Source: UBA2767 sp965228625 (GTDB lineage Bacteria; Pseudomonadota; Alphaproteobacteria; Rhizobiales; Methyloligellaceae). From it: 64,000 bases of DNA. The first letter of the stretch is position 1, and each line of letters begins with the position of its first letter. This document shows, one piece after another, positions 30,806 to 38,947 of the stretch. Position numbers and translations under genes: made by a program. Where the stretch lies: the NCBI GenBank assembly GCA_965228625.1, contig OZ245829.1:3100001-3164000 (forward strand), given 5' to 3'. The notes beneath the pieces were generated by a model. That model was not told the origin of the DNA. It was given only the letters and a program-made list of their open reading frames with translations, and searched no databases.

Positions 30806-32374
30806 TCACCAGCCGAATGAAAGCCCGGCACGGCCGCCGACCGTGCCTTCTTCAAGGCCCGCACCGAATCCGACAGAGAAATACGTGTTGCCGCTGAGCC
30901 GGCCGGCGCCGCTGAAGGCGACCGCGTTCGACCCCTCGAAATTGCCCCAGTTGCCGGAAAAGCGGATTGTCTCGCCCGCCTGAGGCAGAAATGCGCCGCC
31001 CATGGCAATGGCCATCGCAACGCCCTCGGCGTTCTCGTCGATCTCGTCGAAGGCCCTGTCGACCCGGCTGTTCACCGCATTGATGTCTCCCTGGCTGGCG
31101 AGGCCGAGTTCGGAGAAGGTGTAAGCCGCCAGATCACCGGTCGCGTTGGACGTGACGACGTGGGTCGGCGCGCCCTGGGCGGCTGCGCTCGCCGCCGACG
31201 TGATGCCGGGTGCCGTGTACGTATTGCTGGCCGTGCCGAACACCTGCTGATTGTCTCGGGTGGTGGTCGCACCCGTGCCAAAGGCGGCCGCATTGTCGTG
31301 GGTTGCGCTCGCCTGTCCGCCAAATGCAGATGAGTTGGCACCGGTTGCCGTGGAATCCGCGCCAACAGCAGTATTGCGTGTGCCATCGCCGGTTGCGGCA
31401 GCACGTTCGCCGGACGCGTAGTTAAAGCTGTCATCGCCGCTTGCGTCGGAAAACAATCCTATCGCGATGTTGCCGCTTCTTTCTCCGCTCGCTGTGCTGA
31501 ATGGACTGAGCGCAGTGTTGTTGCTGTTATCACCGCTGGCGTCGGCTTCCCGTCCGTAGGCGGCGTTAGTACTGTTATCACCGCTGGCGTCCGCGTTTTC
31601 GCCAGAAGCCGTGTTGGAACTGTTATCGCCGTTGGCGACGGCTTGGAAGCCGATTGCCAGATTTGTACTGGTCTCGCCGCTGGCATTTGCTTCAAAGCCG
31701 ATGGCTGTTCTGCCCAAACCGTTGACGATGGAGTTGCCGCTGGCGTTGGCGCCGCTGCCGAAAGCGGTGTTTGTGCTGTTGTTCCCGCTGGCGTCGGAGT
31801 CAGCGCCCACCGCGACATTGGTGCTGTTCTGGCCATCTGCCGCCGCTCCGGTGCCATCGTTGTCCTGATCGCCGCCGATGGCGACGTTACTGCTGTCATC
31901 ACCAACAGCGGATGCACGAAAGCCATCAGCTATACTGTGACTCCGATCACCATTGGCGTCCGCATCGAAGCCAGTCGCAACGTTTGAACTGTTGTCACCG
32001 GACGCATTGGCCGAGTTCCCGGTTGCAATGTTGCCGCTGCCATTGCCGCTCGCGTCGGCATTGGTGCCGGTCGCGGTGTTTAGGCTGCTATCTCCACTGG
32101 CGTCGGCACCGTTGCCGAATGCAGCGTTGGCACCGAGATTGCCGCTGGCGTCGGCGTTGGTGCCGCAGGCGACATTGCTTCCGACGCCGGCATTGGCCCC
32201 GTCGGCACCGCCCGGTACAACGCTGTCACACACGAACTGCGCATGACCTCGGTCCGGTGCAAAAACAAGACAAGTGGCCAGCGCAAAAACCGCGGGCCAA
32301 AACCGCAATGTGTGTCCTACACGCAGGGGCAAGGCGGAACGACGCGATTTGCGGGCGAAGATGCAGGGTGACAT
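30806..32374 (-). CDS. Trimeric autotransporter adhesin (YadA-like)
   Basis: Surface adhesin of 522 residues. A long signal region (to about residue 46) is followed by a passenger built of some two dozen imperfect 14-residue units such as NADASGDNSSNTAFG, the pattern of YadA/Hia-type left-handed beta-roll heads. A short coiled-coil-like stalk (INAVNSRVDRAFDEIDENAEG) leads to the C-terminal YadA anchor of about 70 residues ending in GLSFGW, which inserts as a 12-stranded trimeric barrel. GGAGG precedes ATG 32374. The repeat region has a skewed, lower-GC composition. A small exported protein is encoded directly downstream. Confidence 0.9.
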   Translation of the reverse strand: MSPCIFARKSRRSALPLRVGHTLRFWPAVFALATCLVFAPDRGHAQFVCDSVVPGGADGANAGVGSNVACGTNADASGNLGANAAFGNGADASGDSSLNTATGTNADASGNGSGNIATGNSANASGDNSSNVATGFDADANGDRSHSIADGFRASAVGDDSSNVAIGGDQDNDGTGAAADGQNSTNVAVGADSDASGNNSTNTAFGSGANASGNSIVNGLGRTAIGFEANASGETSTNLAIGFQAVANGDNSSNTASGENADASGDNSTNAAYGREADASGDNSNNTALSPFSTASGERSGNIAIGLFSDASGDDSFNYASGERAAATGDGTRNTAVGADSTATGANSSAFGGQASATHDNAAAFGTGATTTRDNQQVFGTASNTYTAPGITSAASAAAQGAPTHVVTSNATGDLAAYTFSELGLASQGDINAVNSRVDRAFDEIDENAEGVAMAIAMGGAFLPQAGETIRFSGNWGNFEGSNAVAFSGAGRLSGNTYFSVGFGAGLEEGTVGGRAGLSFGW

Positions 32375-32813
32375 GACCAACCTCCGGGCAACTCGGAACG
32401 GAACAGGAGGTCAGTTTGCGGTCTTGTTATTGGGTAGTCTTGTTGCGACGCGGACGCCTGTCGCGTTCCACACTTCTTTCAAGTCGGTCATTGAGCCAAC
32501 CCGGCAAGACGGGGCTAAGAGCACGCCTGGACGCGACAGTCAGATTCCGACCTATCAGTCTCAATTATGCCGACAAGAAGCACGGGTCTTCCGCTGGAAT
32601 CGCAAAAGACATGTCCATTTTTTCCCAAATTGTGGCACAAACGCACCACTTTTGCGGGATTTGCGCATTCCTCTTCGTCTTTTGCGTGTAGCAGAACGCG
32701 CGGACTCGGAATTTCGAAAATACCCCTCGCCAAAGATTTAGCCGGATCGCACACGCCGATCGAGAAACAGAATTGACTCGGATTTGATCGAAAAGGGTCT
32801 AAGTTTCGCGGCT
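32375..32813. other. Intergenic region, autotransporter and rsmI leaders
   Basis: A divergent intergenic stretch of 439 bases with lower GC than the flanks. It must hold the promoters of the autotransporter (minus) and rsmI (plus). A TTGACT at 32773-32778 could be the rsmI -35 element, but no good -10 follows. No coding region or RNA gene is supported. It forms the right boundary of the accessory block. Confidence 0.55.
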
Positions 32814-33755
32814 ATGGACGCCGACGACACAGAAACCCGCGGGCGCGCGCACGACGTCGCGCAACGCGTTGTTTCGGCAACCGGATCGACGCTTCAGGCT
32901 GAGCTGGCGAAGCCGCTGGCGCCGGGCCTCTATCTCGTGTCGACGCCGATCGGCAATCTTGGCGACATTTCGCTGCGCGCGCTGGCCACCCTCGCGCGCG
33001 CCGACATGATCTTCTGCGAGGACACGCGCCACAGCCGCAAACTGATCTCGCACTTCGCCATTTCGGCTGAGCTTTTCGCCTATCACGAACACAATGCGGC
33101 GAAGGAGCGTCCGCGCATCCTGGCCCGGGTTCGCGCCGGCCATGCGGTCGCACTGATCGCCGATGCGGGCACGCCGTTGATCTCCGATCCGGGCAACAAG
33201 CTCGTCCGATCGCTGCGCGAGGAGGGGCTGCCGGTGTTCGCGGTCCCCGGCGCGTCGGCCGTTCTCGCAGCCCTCACGTCGTCCGGTCTTCCCACGGACC
33301 GGTTCTGCTTCGAGGGCTTCCTGCCGCCGAAATCGGCGGCGCGGCGCAAGCGCCTCGAGGCCCTGAGCGCCATCCCCGCCACTCTGGTCTTTTACGAGGC
33401 GCCGTCCCGGCTTCAGGGCATGCTCGACGATCTCCGCGACGTGTTCGGCGCGCGGGAGGGCGTGGTTGCCAAGGAACTGACCAAGCTGCACGAGGCGCAT
33501 ATTGCTGGCCCCCTTGTTGAACTCGCGGAACGCGCCCCCGAGGCGCTCGGGTCCAAGGGCGAGTTCGTCGTGCTGGCCGGCCCGCCACCGCCGGTCGAGG
33601 TCAGCGACGCGGAAATCGTCTCGCAGCTTAAGACCGTCATGGACGATCGCTCGTTCCGCGACGCGGTGCAGGACACGACGGACCGTCTCGGCGTCTCCCG
33701 AAAACGGGTCTACCAACTCGCCCTGTCGCTCAAGGACAAGGACGCCGGGGCATGA
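32814..33755 (+). CDS. rsmI: 16S rRNA (cytidine1402-2'-O)-methyltransferase
   Basis: SAM-dependent enzyme that 2'-O-methylates C1402 in the decoding centre of 16S rRNA, together with RsmH. The 313 residues show the tetrapyrrole-methylase fold: GLYLVSTPIGNLGD at about 39-51, FCEDTRHSRKL, IADAGTPLISDPG, and GFLPPKSAARRKRLEAL. ATG 32814 is preferred to TTG 32784, since it reaches the conserved N-terminus. It overlaps yraN by four bases (ATGA). The usual divergent partner, the LpoA-like gene, is 15 kb away. Confidence 0.97.
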   Translation: MDADDTETRGRAHDVAQRVVSATGSTLQAELAKPLAPGLYLVSTPIGNLGDISLRALATLARADMIFCEDTRHSRKLISHFAISAELFAYHEHNAAKERPRILARVRAGHAVALIADAGTPLISDPGNKLVRSLREEGLPVFAVPGASAVLAALTSSGLPTDRFCFEGFLPPKSAARRKRLEALSAIPATLVFYEAPSRLQGMLDDLRDVFGAREGVVAKELTKLHEAHIAGPLVELAERAPEALGSKGEFVVLAGPPPPVEVSDAEIVSQLKTVMDDRSFRDAVQDTTDRLGVSRKRVYQLALSLKDKDAGA

Positions 33756-34114
33756 GCCGGTCGGCGCGGCGCGAGGCGGAGCGCCGCGGCCACTGGGCCG
33801 AGACGCTGGCCGCCTGGCTGTTGCGCGCCAAGGGCTACCGCATTCTCGAGCGCCGGTTCCGCTCGCGCGCCGGGGAAATCGACCTGGTGGCACGGCGCGG
33901 CCGCCACATCGCCTTTGTCGAGGTGAAGGTGCGCGGCGATCTGGACGCGGCGGCAGCGGCCGTGACGCCCCGCCAGCGTTCGCGCATTGCGCGCGCCGCC
34001 GAACACTGGCTCGCCCTCAGGGCGCAGAACGGCGACTACGACGTCTCGTTTGATGTGGTGCTGGTGGCGCCATGGAGCCGGCCGCGGCATATCGCTTCGG
34101 CATTTCGCATTTGA
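33752..34114 (+). CDS. yraN: YraN family putative endonuclease
   Basis: Protein of 120 residues in the UPF0102/YraN family, a restriction-endonuclease-like fold. The core G-x-x-AETLAAWLLRAKGYRILERRFRSRAGEIDLVARRGRHIAFVEVKVRG carries the E...D...ExK catalytic pattern (EIDLV, FVEVK). Substrate and role are unresolved. It starts inside the rsmI stop, as in many proteobacteria, and is followed by gshB. Confidence 0.93.
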   Translation: MSRSARREAERRGHWAETLAAWLLRAKGYRILERRFRSRAGEIDLVARRGRHIAFVEVKVRGDLDAAAAAVTPRQRSRIARAAEHWLALRAQNGDYDVSFDVVLVAPWSRPRHIASAFRI

Positions 34115-34164
34115 CGTGACGCGCGCCACGCGGCAGCTTCGGGAAAACAAAATGGGAGGGGTAC

Positions 34165-35106
34165 ATGGGGCTCAAAGTTGCGTTCCAGATGGATCCGATC
34201 GAGCGGATCGACATCAAGGGTGATTCGACGTTCGCTCTCCTGCTGGAGGCCCAGTCCCGCGGGCACGACATTTTCTACTACACGCCGCCCAATCTCGCGC
34301 TGCGGAACGGCGAGCTGATGGCGCACGGGCATACGCTTGAGGTCGAGGACAAGCCGGGCGCGCACTACACGCTGTCCGACCCGCGCACCGTGAATCTCGG
34401 CGACCTCGACGTGGTCCACCTGCGCCAGGACCCGCCGTTCGACATGAGCTACATCACCACCACGCACCTGCTGGAACGCATTCATCCCGAGACGCTGGTG
34501 GTCAACGATCCCTGCTATGTGCGCAACGCTCCGGAAAAGATCTTCGTGCTCGATTTCCTCGACCTGATGCCGCCGACCATGGTGACGCGGTCGCTCGACG
34601 ACGTGAAGGCGTTCCGCGCCGAGTACAAGGACATCATCGTCAAGCCGCTTTACGGAAACGGCGGCGAGGCGGTGTTTCTCCTCAAATCCGACGACACCAA
34701 CCTGGCCTCGCTCGTCGAGCTGTTCCAGCTCATGCTGCGCGAGCCGTTCATGGTGCAGCAGTACCTTCCCGAGGTGCGCGGCGGCGACAAGCGCATCATT
34801 CTGGTGGACGGCAAGCTCGCCGGCGCCATCAACCGCGTGCCGGCGCAGGACGAGACGCGCTCCAATATGCACATCGGTGGCACGCCGACGCCGGTGGACC
34901 TGAGCAAGCGCGACCATGAGATCTGCGACCGTCTCGGCCCCGAGTTGAAGAAGCGCGGGCTGATCTTCGTCGGCATCGACGTCATCGGCGACTACCTAAC
35001 GGAGATCAACGTCACCTCGCCGACCGGCATCCGCGAGGTGAAGCGGTTCGGCGGAGAGGACATCGCCGCGATGATCTGGGACGTGATCGACAAGCGCGTG
35101 GGCTAG
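34165..35106 (+). CDS. gshB: Glutathione synthetase
   Basis: ATP-grasp ligase joining gamma-glutamylcysteine and glycine. The 313 residues include the N-terminal KVAFQMDPIERIDIKGDSTFALLLEAQ, the substrate site VHLRQDPPFDMSYITTTHLLE, the ATP-grasp glycine loop KPLYGNGGEAVF near 153, and GIDVIGDYLTEINVTSPTGIRE at the C-terminus. ATG 34165 follows GGGAGGGG. It is the third gene of rsmI-yraN-gshB, with 50 bases between yraN and gshB. It supplies glutathione, which a MAPEG enzyme (22178) could use. Confidence 0.97.
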   Translation: MGLKVAFQMDPIERIDIKGDSTFALLLEAQSRGHDIFYYTPPNLALRNGELMAHGHTLEVEDKPGAHYTLSDPRTVNLGDLDVVHLRQDPPFDMSYITTTHLLERIHPETLVVNDPCYVRNAPEKIFVLDFLDLMPPTMVTRSLDDVKAFRAEYKDIIVKPLYGNGGEAVFLLKSDDTNLASLVELFQLMLREPFMVQQYLPEVRGGDKRIILVDGKLAGAINRVPAQDETRSNMHIGGTPTPVDLSKRDHEICDRLGPELKKRGLIFVGIDVIGDYLTEINVTSPTGIREVKRFGGEDIAAMIWDVIDKRVG

Positions 35107-35234
35107 GCCCGGTTCATCCTGTTGCCGTCATTGGCGCATAGCCTGTTTCGCGCGTGTGTGAGCAGAGGGGTTTGAAACGCCACAATCGAATCCCCATCTG
35201 CCTCGAACTCGCCAGTAACAGCGGAGTTCCTCCC

Positions 35235-35576
35235 ATGACCGACATCCTGAAAGCTCTCTCGATCTGTGCACTCGCCCTGCCCGTTGTGCTGCTTGCGGCG
35301 CCGGCCAAGGCTGAAATGACCGGCGATCAGATCAAGACCGCCGTTTCCGGCAAGACCTTTTCCTTCACCGGCAAATACAACGGCACCATGAAACTGGCTG
35401 CCGACGGAAGCGCCTCGATGACGCTGCGGGTCGGCGTCACGAAGACGGGCAAGTGGTTCATTAACGGCAATCAGTTCTGCAGCCAGTGGGACGGCGAAGG
35501 CGAACAGTGCGGCACCTGGACCGACGCCGGCGGCAAATACACCACCAGCAACGGCTACACGATGACGCCGGAATAG
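35235..35576 (+). CDS. Small exported protein (DUF995-like)
   Basis: Protein of 113 residues with a signal peptide (cleavage after APAKA near residue 26) and a compact beta-rich domain: SGKTFSFTGKYNGTMKLAADGS, MTLRVGVTKTGKWFINGNQFCSQWDG and EGEQCGTWTD, with two Cys that could form a disulfide. The pattern resembles DUF995 proteins of Hyphomicrobiales, whose role is unknown. ATG 35235 gives a natural signal peptide. It ends seven bases before the convergent DUF-type membrane gene. Confidence 0.72.
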   Translation: MTDILKALSICALALPVVLLAAPAKAEMTGDQIKTAVSGKTFSFTGKYNGTMKLAADGSASMTLRVGVTKTGKWFINGNQFCSQWDGEGEQCGTWTDAGGKYTTSNGYTMTPE

Positions 35577-35583
35577 GGCGCGC

Positions 35584-36402
35584 TCAGCTCTTCTCGCCTG
35601 TCTTTGACGCCGGTTTGCGCGCGGTAGGCTTGCGGGTCCTGGCCGTGCGCGACGACGCCGATTTCGACCGTGTGGTCTTCCTGGCCGGGCTGCGCGTGGT
35701 CTTGGCGGCCGGCTTTTTCGCCGATGTCTTTCGGGTCGTCTTTCGCGTGGTGCGGCGCGTCGTCTTCGCCGCGGCGCGTTTGCGTTTGGGAGCCGGCGCG
35801 GGCTCCTCGACTGGCGCAGGCGCCTCGGCCGGCATGGGTTCCTCGACCGGCGCGGGCTCTTCGGCGGGCTCTGCCCCTTCGTCAGCCTCGGACTGCTCGG
35901 TCGTCTCCTGTGGAGCGATGGCGGCGGCGATTTCCGCGGCCCGACGTTCAAGCTGCATCTGGGACAGGATTTCCTGCTCCGTCGCGTAGCGCTGCATCGT
36001 CTTGCGCAACACCGCCCGGTAGGCGAGATAGGCATGGACCGCGAGCGCGACGCCCCATATCAGGATCGGCCAGATCGACCACAGCGTTTCCGGCGACGTG
36101 GTGAAGTTGACCACCACGAGCAGGGTGTTGACGGCGAGATAGACGAACAGGTGCAACGCGACGCCGCGGGCGTCCGGGTCGGCAAGAAGCTGACCCTCCC
36201 TGGCGTTCCGCTCCATCCATACGGCGAAGGCGTGCGCGGCGAGACCGATTCCCCAGCCCGCAATCACCCAGATCACCCACCACGAGCGGGTCTCGCCCGG
36301 CTCCAGCGTCTGTGTCGCGTTGACGACGAGCAGCGCCGCGTTGACCACCACATAGGCGGCTGCGTGGATGAGAAGCGCTCTGCTTTCCGGTGTCATGGCC
36401 AT
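35584..36402 (-). CDS. Membrane protein with duplicated 2TM domain and histone-H1-like tail
   Basis: Protein of 272 residues in two parts. Residues about 1-135 hold two copies of a two-helix membrane unit (each with AAxAVxNxxLVVxN and a W-rich second helix), matching the 2TM domain family. Residues about 165-205 are Glu/Pro-rich (PAEEPAPVEEP) and about 206-272 are Lys/Arg/Ala/Thr-rich with repeated KTTRKT and RKPxxRKP units like bacterial histone-H1 proteins. A membrane-anchored DNA- or polyanion-binding function is plausible. ATG 36402 is taken; 36396 is also possible. Confidence 0.78.
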   Translation of the reverse strand: MAMTPESRALLIHAAAYVVVNAALLVVNATQTLEPGETRSWWVIWVIAGWGIGLAAHAFAVWMERNAREGQLLADPDARGVALHLFVYLAVNTLLVVVNFTTSPETLWSIWPILIWGVALAVHAYLAYRAVLRKTMQRYATEQEILSQMQLERRAAEIAAAIAPQETTEQSEADEGAEPAEEPAPVEEPMPAEAPAPVEEPAPAPKRKRAAAKTTRRTTRKTTRKTSAKKPAAKTTRSPARKTTRSKSASSRTARTRKPTARKPASKTGEKS

Positions 36403-36467
36403 GGCGGGACGAATCCTGAAGTGGTGCAAGCCTACCCCACTTGCGTGCCGGCCGCGAGATAGCGGGC

Positions 36468-37661
36468 TCAGTCGGCGTTCGCAAGCAGCGTGTCGATCTC
36501 GCCTGCCGAATACCCCGCCTCTCGCAGCACGTCGCGGGTGTGCTCGCCAAGTTTGGGCTGATGATGGCGGACCGGGAGCGTGCCGCCGTCGATACGGTAA
36601 CCGGGATCGGGGACTTCCAGCGCGCCTTCGCTGGGATGGTCATAGGCGCGGTAGAAGCCGATGGCGTCCAAATGAGCATCGGCGCGCAGGGCTTCGAAAT
36701 CGTTGACGGGCCCTGCCGGGATTTCCGCCTCGGCGAGCAGTTCCAGCCACTCGGCGCTGGTCTTGCCCGCAAGGGCCTTTCCTGCTTCCGCGTAGAGCGC
36801 ATCGACATTGCGGGTGCGCGCCGTGATCGAGGTGAAGCGCTCGTCGCCGATCAGGTCGTCGCGGCCCGCGACCGTCCAGAACCGGCGCCACTGGCCATCG
36901 GTGTAGGCCAGCATGCAGATATGGCCGTCGCGGGTCGGAAAGGGGCGCCGCTCGGGCGAGAGCGTGCGCGGATAGCCGGTCGGGCCTTCAGGTGGTGAAA
37001 ACACCGCGCCGTACTGATGCTCCACCAGATTGTAGGCGACCATGGTCTCGAACATGCCCGCCTGCAGCGTGACGCCTTCGCCGGTGCGCTCGCGCTGCAG
37101 CAGAGCGGCCATGATCCCGTTGGCGGCCATCAGCGCGGCGTTCTTGTCCACCAGCACCGACGGCATCAGCGCCGGGGCGCCGTCGCGGGCGGCAAAGGTC
37201 GCCGCCGTGCCGCATTCCCCCTGCACCACGTCGTCATAGGCGGGGCGGCCGCCATAGGGGCCCTCTTCCAGGTAGCCGAGCAGCGCGGCGTAGACGATCT
37301 GCGGGTTTCGCGCGCGCACGTTGTCCGCGTCGAAGCCGAGCTTCGCCATCTTCTGCGGGCGCATGTTGTGCACCAGCGCCTGCGCGCCGTCGATCAGCCG
37401 CCACAGAGCCTCGCGGTGCGCCTCGCGCTTGAGGTCGAGAACCACCGAACGCTTGTTGCGGTTGGTCCCGAGAAAGAACGCGCCCATGCCTTCGCTGCGC
37501 GCCGGTCCCACGCCGCGCAGGGTATCGCCGCCCGGCGCCTCGATCTTGATCACATCGGCGCCGAAATCGCCCAGGATCTGGGTGGTGTAGGGGCCAAAGA
37601 CGGTGGTGGTGAGATCGAGGATGCGGAGGCCCGACAGGGGGAGGGAGTCGTGGTTGGCCAT
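36468..37661 (-). CDS. CaiB/BaiF family CoA-transferase
   Basis: Family III CoA-transferase of 397 residues that moves CoA between carboxylic acids through an aspartyl-CoA intermediate. The catalytic Asp172 lies in VLVDKNAALMAANGIMAALL; the N-terminus GLRILDLTTTVFGPYTTQILGDFGADVIKIE is typical. The acyl donor and acceptor cannot be predicted. It starts three bases after the stop of the acyl-CoA dehydrogenase gene, so the two form an operon in which the transferase would activate the acid and the dehydrogenase oxidise it. Confidence 0.93.
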   Translation of the reverse strand: MANHDSLPLSGLRILDLTTTVFGPYTTQILGDFGADVIKIEAPGGDTLRGVGPARSEGMGAFFLGTNRNKRSVVLDLKREAHREALWRLIDGAQALVHNMRPQKMAKLGFDADNVRARNPQIVYAALLGYLEEGPYGGRPAYDDVVQGECGTAATFAARDGAPALMPSVLVDKNAALMAANGIMAALLQRERTGEGVTLQAGMFETMVAYNLVEHQYGAVFSPPEGPTGYPRTLSPERRPFPTRDGHICMLAYTDGQWRRFWTVAGRDDLIGDERFTSITARTRNVDALYAEAGKALAGKTSAEWLELLAEAEIPAGPVNDFEALRADAHLDAIGFYRAYDHPSEGALEVPDPGYRIDGGTLPVRHHQPKLGEHTRDVLREAGYSAGEIDTLLANAD

Positions 37662-37664
37662 TGC

Positions 37665-38825
37665 TTAGCGCCTCTGGTCGAACCGGCGCCCGACCAGGGC
37701 CGAAGCGATGTTGATCTTCTGGATGTCGATGGTGCCGCCGGCGATGCCCCAGCCCCAGCCGTCGCGCAGCTTCTGCTCGAGCGGGAACTCGCGCGAGTAG
37801 CCGTAGCCGCCCATGAGCTGCAGTGCGGCGCTCGTCACCTCGCGCACCATCTCGTTGGCGAAGCACTTGGCGATGGAGCTGTCGGCGATGGACGGCAGGC
37901 CCTTCTGCGCATTGACCACCGCGCGGTAGAGCAGCAGCCGGGCGGCGTCCACCTTCATCTTCATCTCGGCGAGCTTGAGCTGCACCGCCTGGAACTCGAC
38001 GATCTCCTTGCCGAACTGCTTGCGCTCCTGCACATAGGCGAGGGCGTGATCGAGGGCCGACTGGGCGATGGCGAGGCTCATGGTGGTGTTGCCGCAGCGC
38101 TCCAGGTCGAATGCCTCCATCAGCTTGCGGAACCCGCCCGCGGGCGTGACGAGATTGTCCTCCGGCACTTCCACGTTCTCGAAGAACATGTCGGCGCTGG
38201 GGATGCCACGAAATCCCATATGGTGCTCCGGCTTGCCGAAGGTGAGCCCGTCGCGATCCTTCTCCACCAGCACCGCGCCGATGCCTTTCGCGCCCGGCTC
38301 GTCGGACATGCGCGCATAGACCACATAGGCGTCGGAGTGGCCGGCACCCGAACACCAACGCTTCATGCCGTTGAGGACGATCCTGCCGCCCTCGGCCTTC
38401 GCGGTCGTCTTGAGGTCGGTCAGCGCGCTTCCCGCGTCCGGCTCCGACATGGCCACCGCGACGATCATCTCGCCCCCGCAGACTTGTGGGACCACGCGGT
38501 CCCGCAGCGGTTCCGGCGCAAAATGGGAAATGGCGAGCACGGGCCCGAAGCTCGACTCGAAGATCGGAAAGGCGACAGAGGGTGAGATCTTGGCGACCTC
38601 CTCGAGCACCAGCACCGCGTCGAGATGCGTCATGCCGCCGCCGCCGAGCGCCTCGGGGATGTTGGTGCCGAGCAGTCCGAGCTCCGCGTAGCGCTTGATG
38701 ACGTCGCGCGGCGCCGGCGCACCCGTCTCCTCGATCTCCTGCGCGATCTTCGGCAGTTCGGCCTGCGAAAAGCGCCGGACCGTGTCGACGAGCTGCTCCT
38801 GTTCCGAACTCAGGCTGAAATCCAT
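37665..38825 (-). CDS. Acyl-CoA dehydrogenase family protein
   Basis: FAD enzyme of 386 residues. The helical N-terminal domain begins MDFSLSSEQEQLVDTVRRF, the middle domain has VAMSEPDAGSALTD and WCSGAGHSDAYVVYAR, and the C-terminal helical domain QERKQFGKEIVEFQAVQLKLAEM. The position of the usual base in short/medium-chain enzymes (IYEGT) reads IAGGT here (Gly363), while Glu242 in FDLERCG could serve, as in isovaleryl-CoA-type enzymes. ATG 38825 follows GGGAG; an in-frame start at 38987 is rejected. It is co-transcribed with the CoA-transferase downstream. Confidence 0.93.
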   Translation of the reverse strand: MDFSLSSEQEQLVDTVRRFSQAELPKIAQEIEETGAPAPRDVIKRYAELGLLGTNIPEALGGGGMTHLDAVLVLEEVAKISPSVAFPIFESSFGPVLAISHFAPEPLRDRVVPQVCGGEMIVAVAMSEPDAGSALTDLKTTAKAEGGRIVLNGMKRWCSGAGHSDAYVVYARMSDEPGAKGIGAVLVEKDRDGLTFGKPEHHMGFRGIPSADMFFENVEVPEDNLVTPAGGFRKLMEAFDLERCGNTTMSLAIAQSALDHALAYVQERKQFGKEIVEFQAVQLKLAEMKMKVDAARLLLYRAVVNAQKGLPSIADSSIAKCFANEMVREVTSAALQLMGGYGYSREFPLEQKLRDGWGWGIAGGTIDIQKINIASALVGRRFDQRR

Positions 38826-38947
38826 GTGTGAGGCTCCCTTTTTCTTGATTATTTCGCCTTTGACGCCGGGTTGGCGTATACCGGCGCACATGGTGGCAAC
38901 ATCATGCAAGCCCGTAAACATTTCAAAAAAAAGAAAAGGCATGACCC

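Noticed and set aside
31000..32200. Periodic DNA of about 42 bp that might suggest a CRISPR array or satellite
   Set aside because: The period encodes 14-residue units of the autotransporter passenger in one open frame; units are imperfect and there are no unique spacers between identical repeats.
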